Source: an uncultured Flavobacteriales bacterium
Lineage (GTDB): Bacteria; Bacteroidota; Bacteroidia; Flavobacteriales; Schleiferiaceae
Length of the DNA stretch: 64,000 nt
Reading direction: 5' to 3'
Assembly: GCA_913055685.1 (NCBI GenBank)
Contig: CAJXKC010000002.1
Coordinates: 124,001 to 188,000, forward strand
Below are positions 7,199 to 15,211 of this stretch, one piece after another. Below the pieces are notes generated by a model. It was not told where the DNA came from. It made no database searches and saw only the letters and a program-made list of their open reading frames with translations. A program made the position numbers and the translations under genes. Within the stretch, counting starts at the first letter, position 1, and every line of letters starts with the position of its first letter.

Positions 7199-7760
7199 TA
7201 GGGTGGATTTGTAGTTTATACTTGGCTACTAATCCGGCTAAAGCCGAAGCACTTAAAGAGGCCTGACTCATTTGATTGCGGTTGGGGTCAATTTGTAGAT
7301 TGCTACATAAGCGCAAATTCGCCTTTTTCAGATTGCTTTCGTCGAAGGTCACCCCGCTTAAATTAGAGCCCGACAAGGAGACCCCCTCTAAATTGGCGGC
7401 GCTAAAGTCGACTTCCTGCAGATTGCAATGCTCAAAGCGGCAGTTACGTAAGTCTAGTTGATAAAAATTACTATTGCTAAGCTGACAATTGCTCGCGTGA
7501 AAACCGAAGGAAAAAGTATTGCAGAGGTCAAATCGCAAGCCCAACATTTTACAATCCTTAAAATGGCAATCTTGGATGGAACTGGCTAAGAGCTTGGCAT
7601 TGCTAAGATTGCAATCGATGAATTCACATTCGATAAATTTCTTTCGTTTCAAGTCTTGTTCCGACCAGTTGCAGTTCCGGAAAGTACAGGCTTCAAACTC
7701 ATCCGCCTCGAGCCGGTCTAGGCCTTCAAATTCGACTTCGCAATAGTATTCTTGATCCAT
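7191..7760 (-). CDS. pentapeptide repeat protein
   Basis: A 189 aa protein built of A(D/N)LxF-like five-residue repeats, for example FIECEFIDCNLSNAKL and LDLRNCRFEHCNLQEVDF, which form a right-handed beta helix. Length and layout recall Qnr/McbG-type proteins that mimic DNA and bind gyrase, but many chromosomal homologues have no known role, so resistance should not be assumed. The C-terminal tail (LAGLVAKYKLQI) is a non-repeat cap. It is the first gene of a two-gene unit with the Crp/Fnr regulator (eight-base overlap). Confidence 0.85.
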   Translation of the reverse strand: MDQEYYCEVEFEGLDRLEADEFEACTFRNCNWSEQDLKRKKFIECEFIDCNLSNAKLLASSIQDCHFKDCKMLGLRFDLCNTFSFGFHASNCQLSNSNFYQLDLRNCRFEHCNLQEVDFSAANLEGVSLSGSNLSGVTFDESNLKKANLRLCSNLQIDPNRNQMSQASLSASALAGLVAKYKLQIHPNE

Positions 7761-7800
7761 GCGGCAATTTAGCTAAATGACCTTAGCTAATTGCCTTCAA

Positions 7801-8085
7801 TTAAGAACCAGCGAGGGGAGTACCGAGAATTCCTACTCCCAACTCCACCCAAAGCAGTAGTAGGAGCAAGATTAATCCGATTATTACGGCAAAACGTTTA
7901 GTTCCTTTTAATACACGCGCCCAACTAATGGCCGTTCCAAAGACAAATAAGAGCAGGCCAAAAACGATAAAATCGAAGCTAGACCAATTGAAATCAGCAA
8001 TGGTTAAAGTGGCGATAAGCGGCAGGATAAGTAAGCTTAAGGCACTTAAGCCAATAAGCAGACTGCGTTTTAAATGTAAGTCCAT
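7801..8085 (-). CDS. small three-helix membrane protein, function unknown
   Basis: A 94 aa protein with three hydrophobic segments (about residues 8-29, 37-57 and 65-90), the last with a run of leucines. I recognise no family. It ends 40 bases before the pentapeptide gene on the same strand, so it could be the first gene of that unit, but it may also be monocistronic. The 170 bases up to the divergent aminotransferase hold no other gene. Confidence 0.6.
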   Translation of the reverse strand: MDLHLKRSLLIGLSALSLLILPLIATLTIADFNWSSFDFIVFGLLLFVFGTAISWARVLKGTKRFAVIIGLILLLLLLWVELGVGILGTPLAGS

Positions 8086-8255
8086 CTGTTTAATTTTTAT
8101 TGAAACGATGGGCCTTATAGTTTGGTCTTCAATTGCTCGCTTTTAACGAATCTTTAATGGCCCTTTCGTTTAGGTAAGATACGCAAAAGGATAATTAGGA
8201 GAGAATTCTAGAAAATCCTAATTTCTTCACATCTTTGCCCAGCAAAAATTAAATT

Positions 8256-9455
8256 ATGCCGGCAATATCTTTGAAAGGGCAAATGATGCCCGAATCACCG
8301 ATCCGTAAGCTTGCTCCCTTTGCGGAGGCGGCTAAATTTCAAGGTAAACAAGTATATCACCTCAATATTGGTCAGCCTGATATTAAAACTCCTGAAATTG
8401 CGATTAAAGCGGTTAAGGAGGCCGATCTCGATATTTTAGAATACAGTCCTTCGGAAGGCTTTGCCACCTATCGCAAAAAGCTTTCTGCCTATTACGCTGC
8501 GCATGGCATACATATTAATTCCGAGGATTTAATTGTTACCACTGGAGGTTCAGAAGCTTTGCTATTTGCTTTGGGTGCGATTGCTGATCCGGGTGATGAG
8601 ATCATTATTCCCGAGCCATTCTACGCCAACTATAATGGTTTTGCTACCAATGCGGGTTTAAACGTAATTCCGGTTACGGCCCAAATTGAAGACGGTTTTG
8701 CTTTGCCTCCTATCGAGGACTTTGAGCAATTAATTACGCCTCAAACCAAGGCGATTATGATTTGTAATCCAGGTAATCCAACCGGTTACCTGTATTCTTT
8801 AGAGGAGTTGCAAAAGTTGCGTGACTTGGCTTTAAAGCATGACCTCTATTTAATCGCCGACGAGGTGTACCGCGAGTTTGCTTACGACGACACCCATCAT
8901 TACAGCATTTTAAGTTTAGATGGTTTAGAGGATAATGCAATCGTAATTGATTCAGTTTCCAAGCGCTACAGTATGTGTGGTGCCCGCATCGGTTGTGTGA
9001 TTTCTCGGAACAGTGCCCTGATGGCTATTATATTGAAGTTCGCTCAAGCCCGTCTGAGTCCGCCCACCATGGCCCAAATTGCCGCCGAGGCAGCCTTAAA
9101 CACTGATGCGAGCTATTATGAAGATGTGAAAACCGAATACAGCGAGCGCAGAGATATTCTGGTAGATGGTTTAAATAAGATCGAGGGAGTTGTATGTCCC
9201 AAGCCCAAAGGTGCTTTCTATGCTATTGCCCAATTACCGGTAGACAATGCTGAGCGCTTTGCCCAATGGTTACTTTCGGCCTTTAGTCATAATAATAAAA
9301 CGCTAATGGTGGCACCAGCCGAGGGTTTTTACGCTACTCCCAATATGGGTCAGACGCAAGTTCGCTTGGCCTATGTGTTGGAAAAAGAAAAACTAAAGGA
9401 GTGCGTGGAATTACTGGAAATCGCTTTACAGCAATACCCAGGCACCCACTACTAG
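8256..9455 (+). CDS. class I/II pyridoxal-phosphate aminotransferase (aspartate aminotransferase-like)
   Basis: A 399 aa fold-type I aminotransferase, cytosolic. The PLP lysine is K236 in SVSKRYSMCGARIG; other family marks are NIGQPDIKTP near the N-terminus, the GGSEAL turn, the NPGNPTG motif and the ADEVYREF segment. The substrate cannot be fixed from sequence; aspartate or a broad-range amino acid is most likely. A near-consensus -7 box (CATCTTTG, 8230-8237) lies upstream. murB follows after three bases, so the two are co-transcribed. Confidence 0.9.
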   Translation: MPAISLKGQMMPESPIRKLAPFAEAAKFQGKQVYHLNIGQPDIKTPEIAIKAVKEADLDILEYSPSEGFATYRKKLSAYYAAHGIHINSEDLIVTTGGSEALLFALGAIADPGDEIIIPEPFYANYNGFATNAGLNVIPVTAQIEDGFALPPIEDFEQLITPQTKAIMICNPGNPTGYLYSLEELQKLRDLALKHDLYLIADEVYREFAYDDTHHYSILSLDGLEDNAIVIDSVSKRYSMCGARIGCVISRNSALMAIILKFAQARLSPPTMAQIAAEAALNTDASYYEDVKTEYSERRDILVDGLNKIEGVVCPKPKGAFYAIAQLPVDNAERFAQWLLSAFSHNNKTLMVAPAEGFYATPNMGQTQVRLAYVLEKEKLKECVELLEIALQQYPGTHY

Positions 9456-9458
9456 CCG

Positions 9459-10472
9459 ATGCATTTTCAGGAGCATTACAACCTTAAAGAGCTTAATACC
9501 TTTGGCTTAGCCGAGGAAGCGCGCTTTTTTATTAATCTCGAAGAAGAAAGCCAATTACCCGAACTGCTCAAATCGGAAGTCTATCAAAATAATCCGGTGC
9601 TTTGGTTAGGCGGGGGTAGTAATTTATTACTCACCCGTGATTTTCCTGGTTTAGTAGTAAAGCTAAATTTCAAGGGGAAATCGGTCGATATCATTAACGA
9701 TAAAGAGGCAATTGCTTCGGCCAAAGCCGGTGAAAACTGGCACCAATTCGTTCAGTTTTGTTTAAAGCAGAATTTGGGCGGACTAGAGAACCTTTCCCTT
9801 ATTCCGGGGAATGTAGGCACCGCGCCAATCCAAAATATAGGTGCTTATGGAGTAGAGATTAAAGATCATTTTTACCGCCTAAGAGCCTTTGATTTGCAGG
9901 AAGGAATTTGGTGCGATTTTGGTCCCGGTGACTGTGACTTTGGTTACCGTTGGTCTATCTTTAAAGGGGAGCATAAAGGCCGTTATGTAATTAGCGAGGT
10001 TCAGTTTAAACTTAGTCGCAAAGACCATTTTCTACGCACTTCCTATGGCGCTATTCAAGCAGAGTTAGAGCGCTTAGGTTTGCAACCGACCATTCAAAAC
10101 ATTGCTGAGGCCGTCATCAATATTCGAGAGGCTAAGCTTCCCAATCCGGCTGAAATCGGCAACAGCGGTAGCTTTTTTAAGAATCCGGTAGTTTCTGAAG
10201 CTGAGTATGATCGCTTAAAAATGGAGTTCCCAGACCTCGTTGCATACCCAGCAGAGCAAGGCTATAAACTGGCCGCGGGATGGTTAATTGAAAAGGCTGG
10301 TTGGAAAGGATTTCGACGCGGCGATGCTGGAGTACACAACAAACAGGCCTTAGTTTTGGTTAATTATGGTGAGGCCAAAGGTTCGGAAATTAAAGCCTTG
10401 TCGGAGGAGATTCAAGAATCAATATATAGTACCTTTGCCGTCTCTTTAGAAGCAGAAGTTAATATCATCTAA
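9459..10472 (+). CDS. murB: UDP-N-acetylenolpyruvoylglucosamine reductase
   Basis: A 337 aa cytosolic FAD enzyme that reduces UDP-GlcNAc-enolpyruvate to UDP-MurNAc, the second committed step of peptidoglycan synthesis. Visible marks are the FAD-binding part (WLGGGSNLLL, LSLIPGNVGTAPIQNIGAYG), the catalytic serine in GNSGSFFKNP, and a conserved glutamate in the C-terminal LEAEVNII. Its length and the YG(A/V)E loop match the E. coli (type I) form. It starts three bases after the aminotransferase and is followed by an NqrM-like gene at 15 bases. Confidence 0.96.
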   Translation: MHFQEHYNLKELNTFGLAEEARFFINLEEESQLPELLKSEVYQNNPVLWLGGGSNLLLTRDFPGLVVKLNFKGKSVDIINDKEAIASAKAGENWHQFVQFCLKQNLGGLENLSLIPGNVGTAPIQNIGAYGVEIKDHFYRLRAFDLQEGIWCDFGPGDCDFGYRWSIFKGEHKGRYVISEVQFKLSRKDHFLRTSYGAIQAELERLGLQPTIQNIAEAVINIREAKLPNPAEIGNSGSFFKNPVVSEAEYDRLKMEFPDLVAYPAEQGYKLAAGWLIEKAGWKGFRRGDAGVHNKQALVLVNYGEAKGSEIKALSEEIQESIYSTFAVSLEAEVNII

Positions 10473-10486
10473 AAAGCGTTTAGAAG

Positions 10487-10714
10487 ATGGAAGTTTTTTT
10501 AGTAGCCGCAGTATTATTAGGATTAGGATTTGCCGGAATCGCAATTAAGATTTGGGCGAAGAAAGATGGCGAATTTTCGGGCACCTGTGCCAGTAATAGT
10601 CCCTTCCTTAATGAAGATGGTCAGCCTTGTTCTTTCTGCGGAGCCGCTCCCGAAGATAAATGCAAGAGTGATAGCAAAGAAGGCGAGGTTCGCATTGCTA
10701 CCACCGAAATTTAA
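10487..10714 (+). CDS. NqrM-like small membrane protein with four cysteines
   Basis: A 75 aa protein with one N-terminal membrane helix (residues 3-23) and a short hydrophilic domain with four cysteines (C34, C48, C51, C59) in the pattern C-x13-CxxC-x7-C. This resembles NqrM, which helps place the iron centre in the membrane Na+-translocating NADH:quinone reductase. The gene is convergent with, and overlaps by four bases, apbE, whose product flavinylates the same complex. The NqrM reading is inference: cysteine spacing differs from the classical proteobacterial protein and no nqr structural genes are in the window. Confidence 0.6.
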   Translation: MEVFLVAAVLLGLGFAGIAIKIWAKKDGEFSGTCASNSPFLNEDGQPCSFCGAAPEDKCKSDSKEGEVRIATTEI

Positions 10715-11733
10715 TTAAGGATTTTTTTGGTGAAGCCCGGGCTTTGGTAAACCGCCCATTGCCCATCTTCATCGGTATAAATTAAATAGACTTCTAAGTT
10801 GTGTTGACCACGATTTACGAAGTCTATACTTTTTCTTAGCCCCATGCTCATAAAAGCGGTGGCATAAGCATCGGCCTCCATACAGGTTTTAGCCAGCACC
10901 GAGGCGCTAAGTAGTCTATTTTTAACTGGAATTCCTTTAAGGGGATCTATGGTGTGGGCATAACGCTGCCCGCTAAGGGAGTCGACCCAATACTTGCGGT
11001 AATTACCCGAGGTGGCTAAGGCTAGTGAGTCCATTCCCAGAATAAACTGAAAGCGCTCTTGTTGGTCTATTTCCTCGGTGGGTTTATCCACTCCAATGCG
11101 CCAAGCCTGACCCTTAAGATTTTTACCTAAACAACGCACTTCGCCGCCTACTTCAATCATGTAGTTGGTTATGGAGAGGCCGCTAAAGAAATCGGCAAGA
11201 ACATCAACGGTATAACCCTGAGCAATAGCGTTAAAGTCGATTTGAAAGTTTTTAGGCAAGCTCCAGCTTTCGCTGATGGGATTTAATTTGGAAAATCCTA
11301 CAAAGTTCATCAGTGAGTCAACCATCGAGGCGTCGGACGGAAGCCTTTCTTTAGGTCCAAAGCCCCAAAAGTTCACCAATTTACCCACGCTTGGATCAAA
11401 ATAGCCTTCGGTTTCGCGGTAGACCTCTTGCGATTTTAGATAGACCTTTTTAAAGTGCACATCCGGTGTAACCGTATCGCCAGCATTGGCCTTACTAATA
11501 ATGGAATTGCTTTTGTAGGTGCTCATGGAGCGGTCGATAGCCTGAAAAATACTATCCAAGGAAGCGGCTAGATTACTAGGCTCCTCACCCTCGTATAAAA
11601 AGCTAATGTGAAAGGTAGTGCCTTGGGCATAACCATTGTAGCTACTTTCTTTAAGAAGACTTTCGTCTGATGAGCAAGCGCTCAAGCCCAGTACAATAAG
11701 CAGGGCAACAATCACTTTAGGCATGCTTTCCAT
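10711..11733 (-). CDS. apbE: FAD:protein FMN transferase, ApbE lipoprotein
   Basis: A 340 aa (337 if started at the second ATG, 11724) lipoprotein that attaches FMN to threonine in target proteins such as NqrB/NqrC. The signal peptide ends in the lipobox GLSAC, pointing to the outer face of the inner membrane. Family marks are DFNAIAQGYTVD, VGGEVRC, SGNYRKY and DADAYATAF with acidic Mg-binding residues. It overlaps the preceding symporter gene by 17 bases (8 with the later start), so the two are one transcript. Its tail overlaps the stop of the NqrM-like gene. Confidence 0.93.
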   Translation of the reverse strand: MESMPKVIVALLIVLGLSACSSDESLLKESSYNGYAQGTTFHISFLYEGEEPSNLAASLDSIFQAIDRSMSTYKSNSIISKANAGDTVTPDVHFKKVYLKSQEVYRETEGYFDPSVGKLVNFWGFGPKERLPSDASMVDSLMNFVGFSKLNPISESWSLPKNFQIDFNAIAQGYTVDVLADFFSGLSITNYMIEVGGEVRCLGKNLKGQAWRIGVDKPTEEIDQQERFQFILGMDSLALATSGNYRKYWVDSLSGQRYAHTIDPLKGIPVKNRLLSASVLAKTCMEADAYATAFMSMGLRKSIDFVNRGQHNLEVYLIYTDEDGQWAVYQSPGFTKKILN

Positions 11734-13165
11734 TTCGATCTTTCAAAAGTAGCAAGAAGCCAAACATCAACAATCCGTTAAGGATTAAATGTTCGAAGCT
11801 CATGCTGTAGCCAAACCATGCTTCGGAATTGTTTTTAATGATATAAGAAAGTACCGGCGCTAGGATAGCGGCCACTGGAACCAGGCGGTCCTTCACCTTA
11901 AAATTTGTGAATAAGCCAAAAGCATAAAGCCCTAGTAGCGGTCCGTAGGTATAACCCGCCGCGGTAAAAAGCTCCGCGATTACGCTATCATCGTTTAGCT
12001 CTTTAAAAATTACAATTACAATAAATAGTAGAAAGGAAAAGGCCAGGTGAACCAGTTTACGACTGCGTTTGGCTTTTTGAGCCTCCATTTTTTCGATGCC
12101 CAAAATATCGACCGAAAAGGAAGTGGTAAGGGCGGTAAGGGCCGAGTCGGCACTCGAATAGGCCGCTGCCACCAGGCCTAAAATGAAGAAAATGGAAACC
12201 GCCAGTCCCAGCTTCCCGCTAAGCGCAACCGCGGCAAATAATTGATCGGGTTTATCAAAGCTTATCCCCTCCGCTCCAGCATAGTCATAGAGCAAAGCAC
12301 CTAGCGATAAGAAGACCAGGTTAACCACTACCAATACCAGGGACAGCCAGAACATATTCTTTTGAGCATCTTTTAAGCTTCGACAGGAAAGATTTTTCTG
12401 CATCATGTCTTGGTCTAGGCCCGTCATAACGATGGTGATAAACATCCCGCTAAGGAATTGCTTCCAAAAATGATTAGAGGCTTTCCAGTCATCAAAAAAG
12501 AAAATTTGGGAATAGTCCGATTGTTGCAGGTATTCCATCAGCCCCAGCTCGGGAAAGAGGCGGTCTTTAATAATCCAAACCGTAAAAATTACCGCTGCCA
12601 GCATAAAGGTGGTTTGCAGGGTATCGGTCCAAATGATGGTTTTAATCCCGCTGCGGAAGGTATAAACCCAAATCAGTAATATGGTGATAGCCACGGTGAT
12701 GGCAAAGGGGATTTGCAATTGATCAAAAATAGCTAGCTGCAATACAATCGCCACCAGGTATAATCGAAAAGCGGCGCCAATAACGCGGGAGAGTAGGAAG
12801 AAGGCCGCGCCAGTTTTATAGGAAGCATTACCGAATCGACCGTTTAGGTAAGTGTAAATGCTGGTGAGTTGTAGCTTATAGTAAAGGGGGAGAAGCACTT
12901 TAATGATCACCAAATAGCCGGCTACATAACCTAGTACCACTTGCATGTAAGCAAAGGAGCTATCCTTTACCCATCCGGGAACCGATATAAAAGTTACCCC
13001 TGATAAGGAAGCTCCAATCATACCAAAAGCCACTATATACCAAGGGCTCTGACGATTACCAAGGAAGAAGGTTTCATTGTCGTCATTCTTGCCCATCAAT
13101 CGAGAAATGAGGACGAGGATGGCAAAATAGCCAAGGATAATTCCAATTAGCAGGCTGGCACTCAT
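11717..13165 (-). CDS. sodium:solute symporter (SSS family)
   Basis: A 482 aa inner-membrane protein with about 13 hydrophobic helices, of the LeuT-fold SSS family that uses the sodium gradient to import sugars, amino acids or organic acids. Family-type segments include GASLSGVTFISVPG near helix 2, the RVIGAAFRLYL region and AAAYSSADSALTALTTSF near helix 8. The substrate is unknown. It overlaps apbE downstream; with the NqrM-like gene opposite, the neighbourhood links sodium export and sodium-driven uptake. It is divergent from recR; CAAATAAA at 13180-13187 gives a minus-strand TTTATTTG, one base off a -7 box. Confidence 0.88.
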   Translation of the reverse strand: MSASLLIGIILGYFAILVLISRLMGKNDDNETFFLGNRQSPWYIVAFGMIGASLSGVTFISVPGWVKDSSFAYMQVVLGYVAGYLVIIKVLLPLYYKLQLTSIYTYLNGRFGNASYKTGAAFFLLSRVIGAAFRLYLVAIVLQLAIFDQLQIPFAITVAITILLIWVYTFRSGIKTIIWTDTLQTTFMLAAVIFTVWIIKDRLFPELGLMEYLQQSDYSQIFFFDDWKASNHFWKQFLSGMFITIVMTGLDQDMMQKNLSCRSLKDAQKNMFWLSLVLVVVNLVFLSLGALLYDYAGAEGISFDKPDQLFAAVALSGKLGLAVSIFFILGLVAAAYSSADSALTALTTSFSVDILGIEKMEAQKAKRSRKLVHLAFSFLLFIVIVIFKELNDDSVIAELFTAAGYTYGPLLGLYAFGLFTNFKVKDRLVPVAAILAPVLSYIIKNNSEAWFGYSMSFEHLILNGLLMFGFLLLLKDRNGKHA

Positions 13166-13210
13166 GCTTTAATTTTTCACAAATAAAGTAAAATGCGTTT
13201 TAGAGCCTTC

Positions 13211-13218
13211 TATCTTTG
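13211..13218 (+). promoter_or_regulatory. TATCTTTG -7 promoter box for recR
   Basis: Exact TAnnTTTG match ending five bases before the ATG at 13223. Its position argues that the upstream in-frame ATG at 13193 is not the start, as the box would then lie inside the gene. No clear -33 TTG is seen. Confidence 0.6.
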
Positions 13219-13222
13219 TGCC

Positions 13223-13849
13223 ATGGATTTTTCATCGAAGTATTTAGAAAAGGCGGTTCAGGAGATTGCTGGTTTGCCCGGGATAGGGCGGAAAACCGCA
13301 TTGCGTCTGGCTTTACACCTTTTGCGTCGCGATAAAGTAGAAGTGGATGCTTTGGCGGAAAGTTTAGTTGACCTACACGATAAAGTGAAGCGCTGCAATT
13401 CTTGTGGTAATCTAAGTGATCGGGCTATCTGTGCGATTTGTGAAAACCCTAGTCGAGAATCGAGCTTGGTATGTGTGGTAGAAGATGTGCGGGATGTAAT
13501 GGCCATTGAAAATACGGGTCAGTACCGCGGCATTTATCAGGTTTTAGGCGCTTTAATAAGCCCTATGGATGGTGTTGGTCCCAGCGAGTTAAATCTCGAA
13601 TCCCTTTTAGAGAAGGTCGATAAAGGAGAAGTAAAGGAGGTAATTTTGGCCTTAAGTACCACCATGGAAGGTGAGACCACTGCCTTTTATGTATATAAAA
13701 AATTAAAGGACCGTGGCTTAACCCTCTCTACCATTGCCCGGGGAATATCAGTAGGAGATCAGTTGGAGTATGCCGATGAGCTTACCCTAGCCCGCAGTAT
13801 TAAAAACCGCTTGCCTTATGAGCAGTCGGTAGAACAAAACCGCTCTTAG
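13223..13849 (+). CDS. recR: recombination mediator protein RecR
   Basis: A 208 aa cytosolic protein that acts with RecO (and RecF) to load RecA on gapped DNA. The order is a helix-hairpin-helix ([13 protein letters not shown], residues 18-30), a zinc finger with C58, C61, C70 and C73, then a TOPRIM domain ([12 protein letters not shown]) and the Walker-B-like C-terminal part. The start at 13223 fits the usual RecR N-terminus; the longer frame from 13193 would add ten unrelated residues across the promoter box. A membrane glycosyltransferase-like gene follows with no gap. Confidence 0.97.
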   Translation: MDFSSKYLEKAVQEIAGLPGIGRKTALRLALHLLRRDKVEVDALAESLVDLHDKVKRCNSCGNLSDRAICAICENPSRESSLVCVVEDVRDVMAIENTGQYRGIYQVLGALISPMDGVGPSELNLESLLEKVDKGEVKEVILALSTTMEGETTAFYVYKKLKDRGLTLSTIARGISVGDQLEYADELTLARSIKNRLPYEQSVEQNRS

Positions 13850-15211
13850 TTGAAATCGATTTGGCAGCATAAAGGAGGCATCCTGTTTTTACTCGCCCTG
13901 GTTTTTCGTTTGCCCTTTTTAGGAGAAGGCTATGGCCGTGAGTTCGATGCTTGGTCCAATATATTAAACGCTAAGATTCTAAGTGAAACTGGAGTATACG
14001 AGGTATCACGCTTACCGGGTCATCCTTTACAGGAACTCATTTATAGCCTTATATGGTCCCTCACTGAAAGTCCCTATCCATTTAACTTTTTAACGGCGCT
14101 TTTTTCCGCTTGGGCGGTATACAGTGTATACCATATTCTGTGCTGGTATAAAGTAGAGCGCTCTTTTGAATGGGCTTTAGCCTTCAATTTTATTCCTGTT
14201 TTTTTTATTGCCAGCACTAGTGCCATCGATTATAATTTTGCCCTGGCCTTTATCGTCGGAGCCTTTCTACAGTTTCTAAAGGGCAGGTATGCCTTGGCGG
14301 GTTTGTTAATTGGACTGGCAACTGGTTTTCGTATTTCATCAATTGGCTTTCTAGCGCCTTTTATTTTGATTTTGCCCTACCGTCAATGGCTGAAAGCTTG
14401 GCCCATGGTGCTGGTGACTTTAATTACTGCCGCTTCTGCATACTCTATGCCTTACCTAACCTATGGCTGGGATTTTCTAGACTTTCATAAACCCCCATTT
14501 CCAGGCTGGGCCTCGGTGCTTTATAAGCTCGGTTTAGGGATTTGGGGTGTGCCTTTGCTCCTGGCATTGGGCATTAGTTTGCCTAATTTCTTTAAGCAGA
14601 TAAATATTTCATCTCTTTCGAAAGGGTTTAGTCTGGAGTTAGTATTGCTAATTATCATTGCCATGCAATTGGTGGTTTTCTTACGTCTGCCTTTTAAAGC
14701 CGAATTCTTTATTCCCGCCCTTCCCTTTATCATGTTATTATGGGCCCTAAGGGCGCCGAAATGGCTTTCTAAGTATATCCATTACCTAGCTTTAAGTTCC
14801 TTATTGTTTTTCGGTTTCGATTACGCTGATCCTTACCGTGGCGCCGAGCCGCTTGATTCGGCGATTTACTTTGAAGCTGGCTCAAAAACCTTGTTTATGT
14901 CTCCTTTTCAAGGCCCCTTAAGTATTGATCAGAGTAAGCGAAGAGTAAAATCAAACACTGTAAATAGGGCTATAAGTCGACTTACGGAATTGGAGGAACC
15001 AGTATGGTTAGTAGCGGGTTGGTATTGGCCCGAATTGCAATTAAAGATGGGGGAGAGCGTTCATTATTTCGATCACTACAGCACTAAAGAAGAACTAAGG
15101 GCCGCGCAAAAAGCTGGTCTACGAATTTTATATTTGCCGGAAATCGACCAACAAAATGCCCTAATGCACGAAGGTGTACACCTGCAGGCCTACGGCGAAC
15201 CTTTGCTATGA
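13850..15211 (+). CDS. multi-pass membrane glycosyltransferase-like protein
   Basis: A 453 aa protein with about ten to eleven hydrophobic helices. The N-terminal FRLPFLGEGYGREFDAW places acidic residues in the first extracytoplasmic loop, as in GT-C transferases (ArnT/PMT/GT39-like) that use polyprenyl-phosphate sugars; this assignment is by layout only. The start is a TTG directly after the recR stop; no ATG is available near the first helix. The gene overlaps the following GT2 gene by four bases (ATGA), so the two products probably act in one glycan pathway. Confidence 0.7.
   Translation: MKSIWQHKGGILFLLALVFRLPFLGEGYGREFDAWSNILNAKILSETGVYEVSRLPGHPLQELIYSLIWSLTESPYPFNFLTALFSAWAVYSVYHILCWYKVERSFEWALAFNFIPVFFIASTSAIDYNFALAFIVGAFLQFLKGRYALAGLLIGLATGFRISSIGFLAPFILILPYRQWLKAWPMVLVTLITAASAYSMPYLTYGWDFLDFHKPPFPGWASVLYKLGLGIWGVPLLLALGISLPNFFKQINISSLSKGFSLELVLLIIIAMQLVVFLRLPFKAEFFIPALPFIMLLWALRAPKWLSKYIHYLALSSLLFFGFDYADPYRGAEPLDSAIYFEAGSKTLFMSPFQGPLSIDQSKRRVKSNTVNRAISRLTELEEPVWLVAGWYWPELQLKMGESVHYFDHYSTKEELRAAQKAGLRILYLPEIDQQNALMHEGVHLQAYGEPLL

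Noticed and set aside
7191-7760. Call of a quinolone-resistance gene (qnr)
   Set aside because: The pentapeptide pattern alone does not show gyrase protection; chromosomal homologues are common and the key loops of Qnr cannot be assigned.
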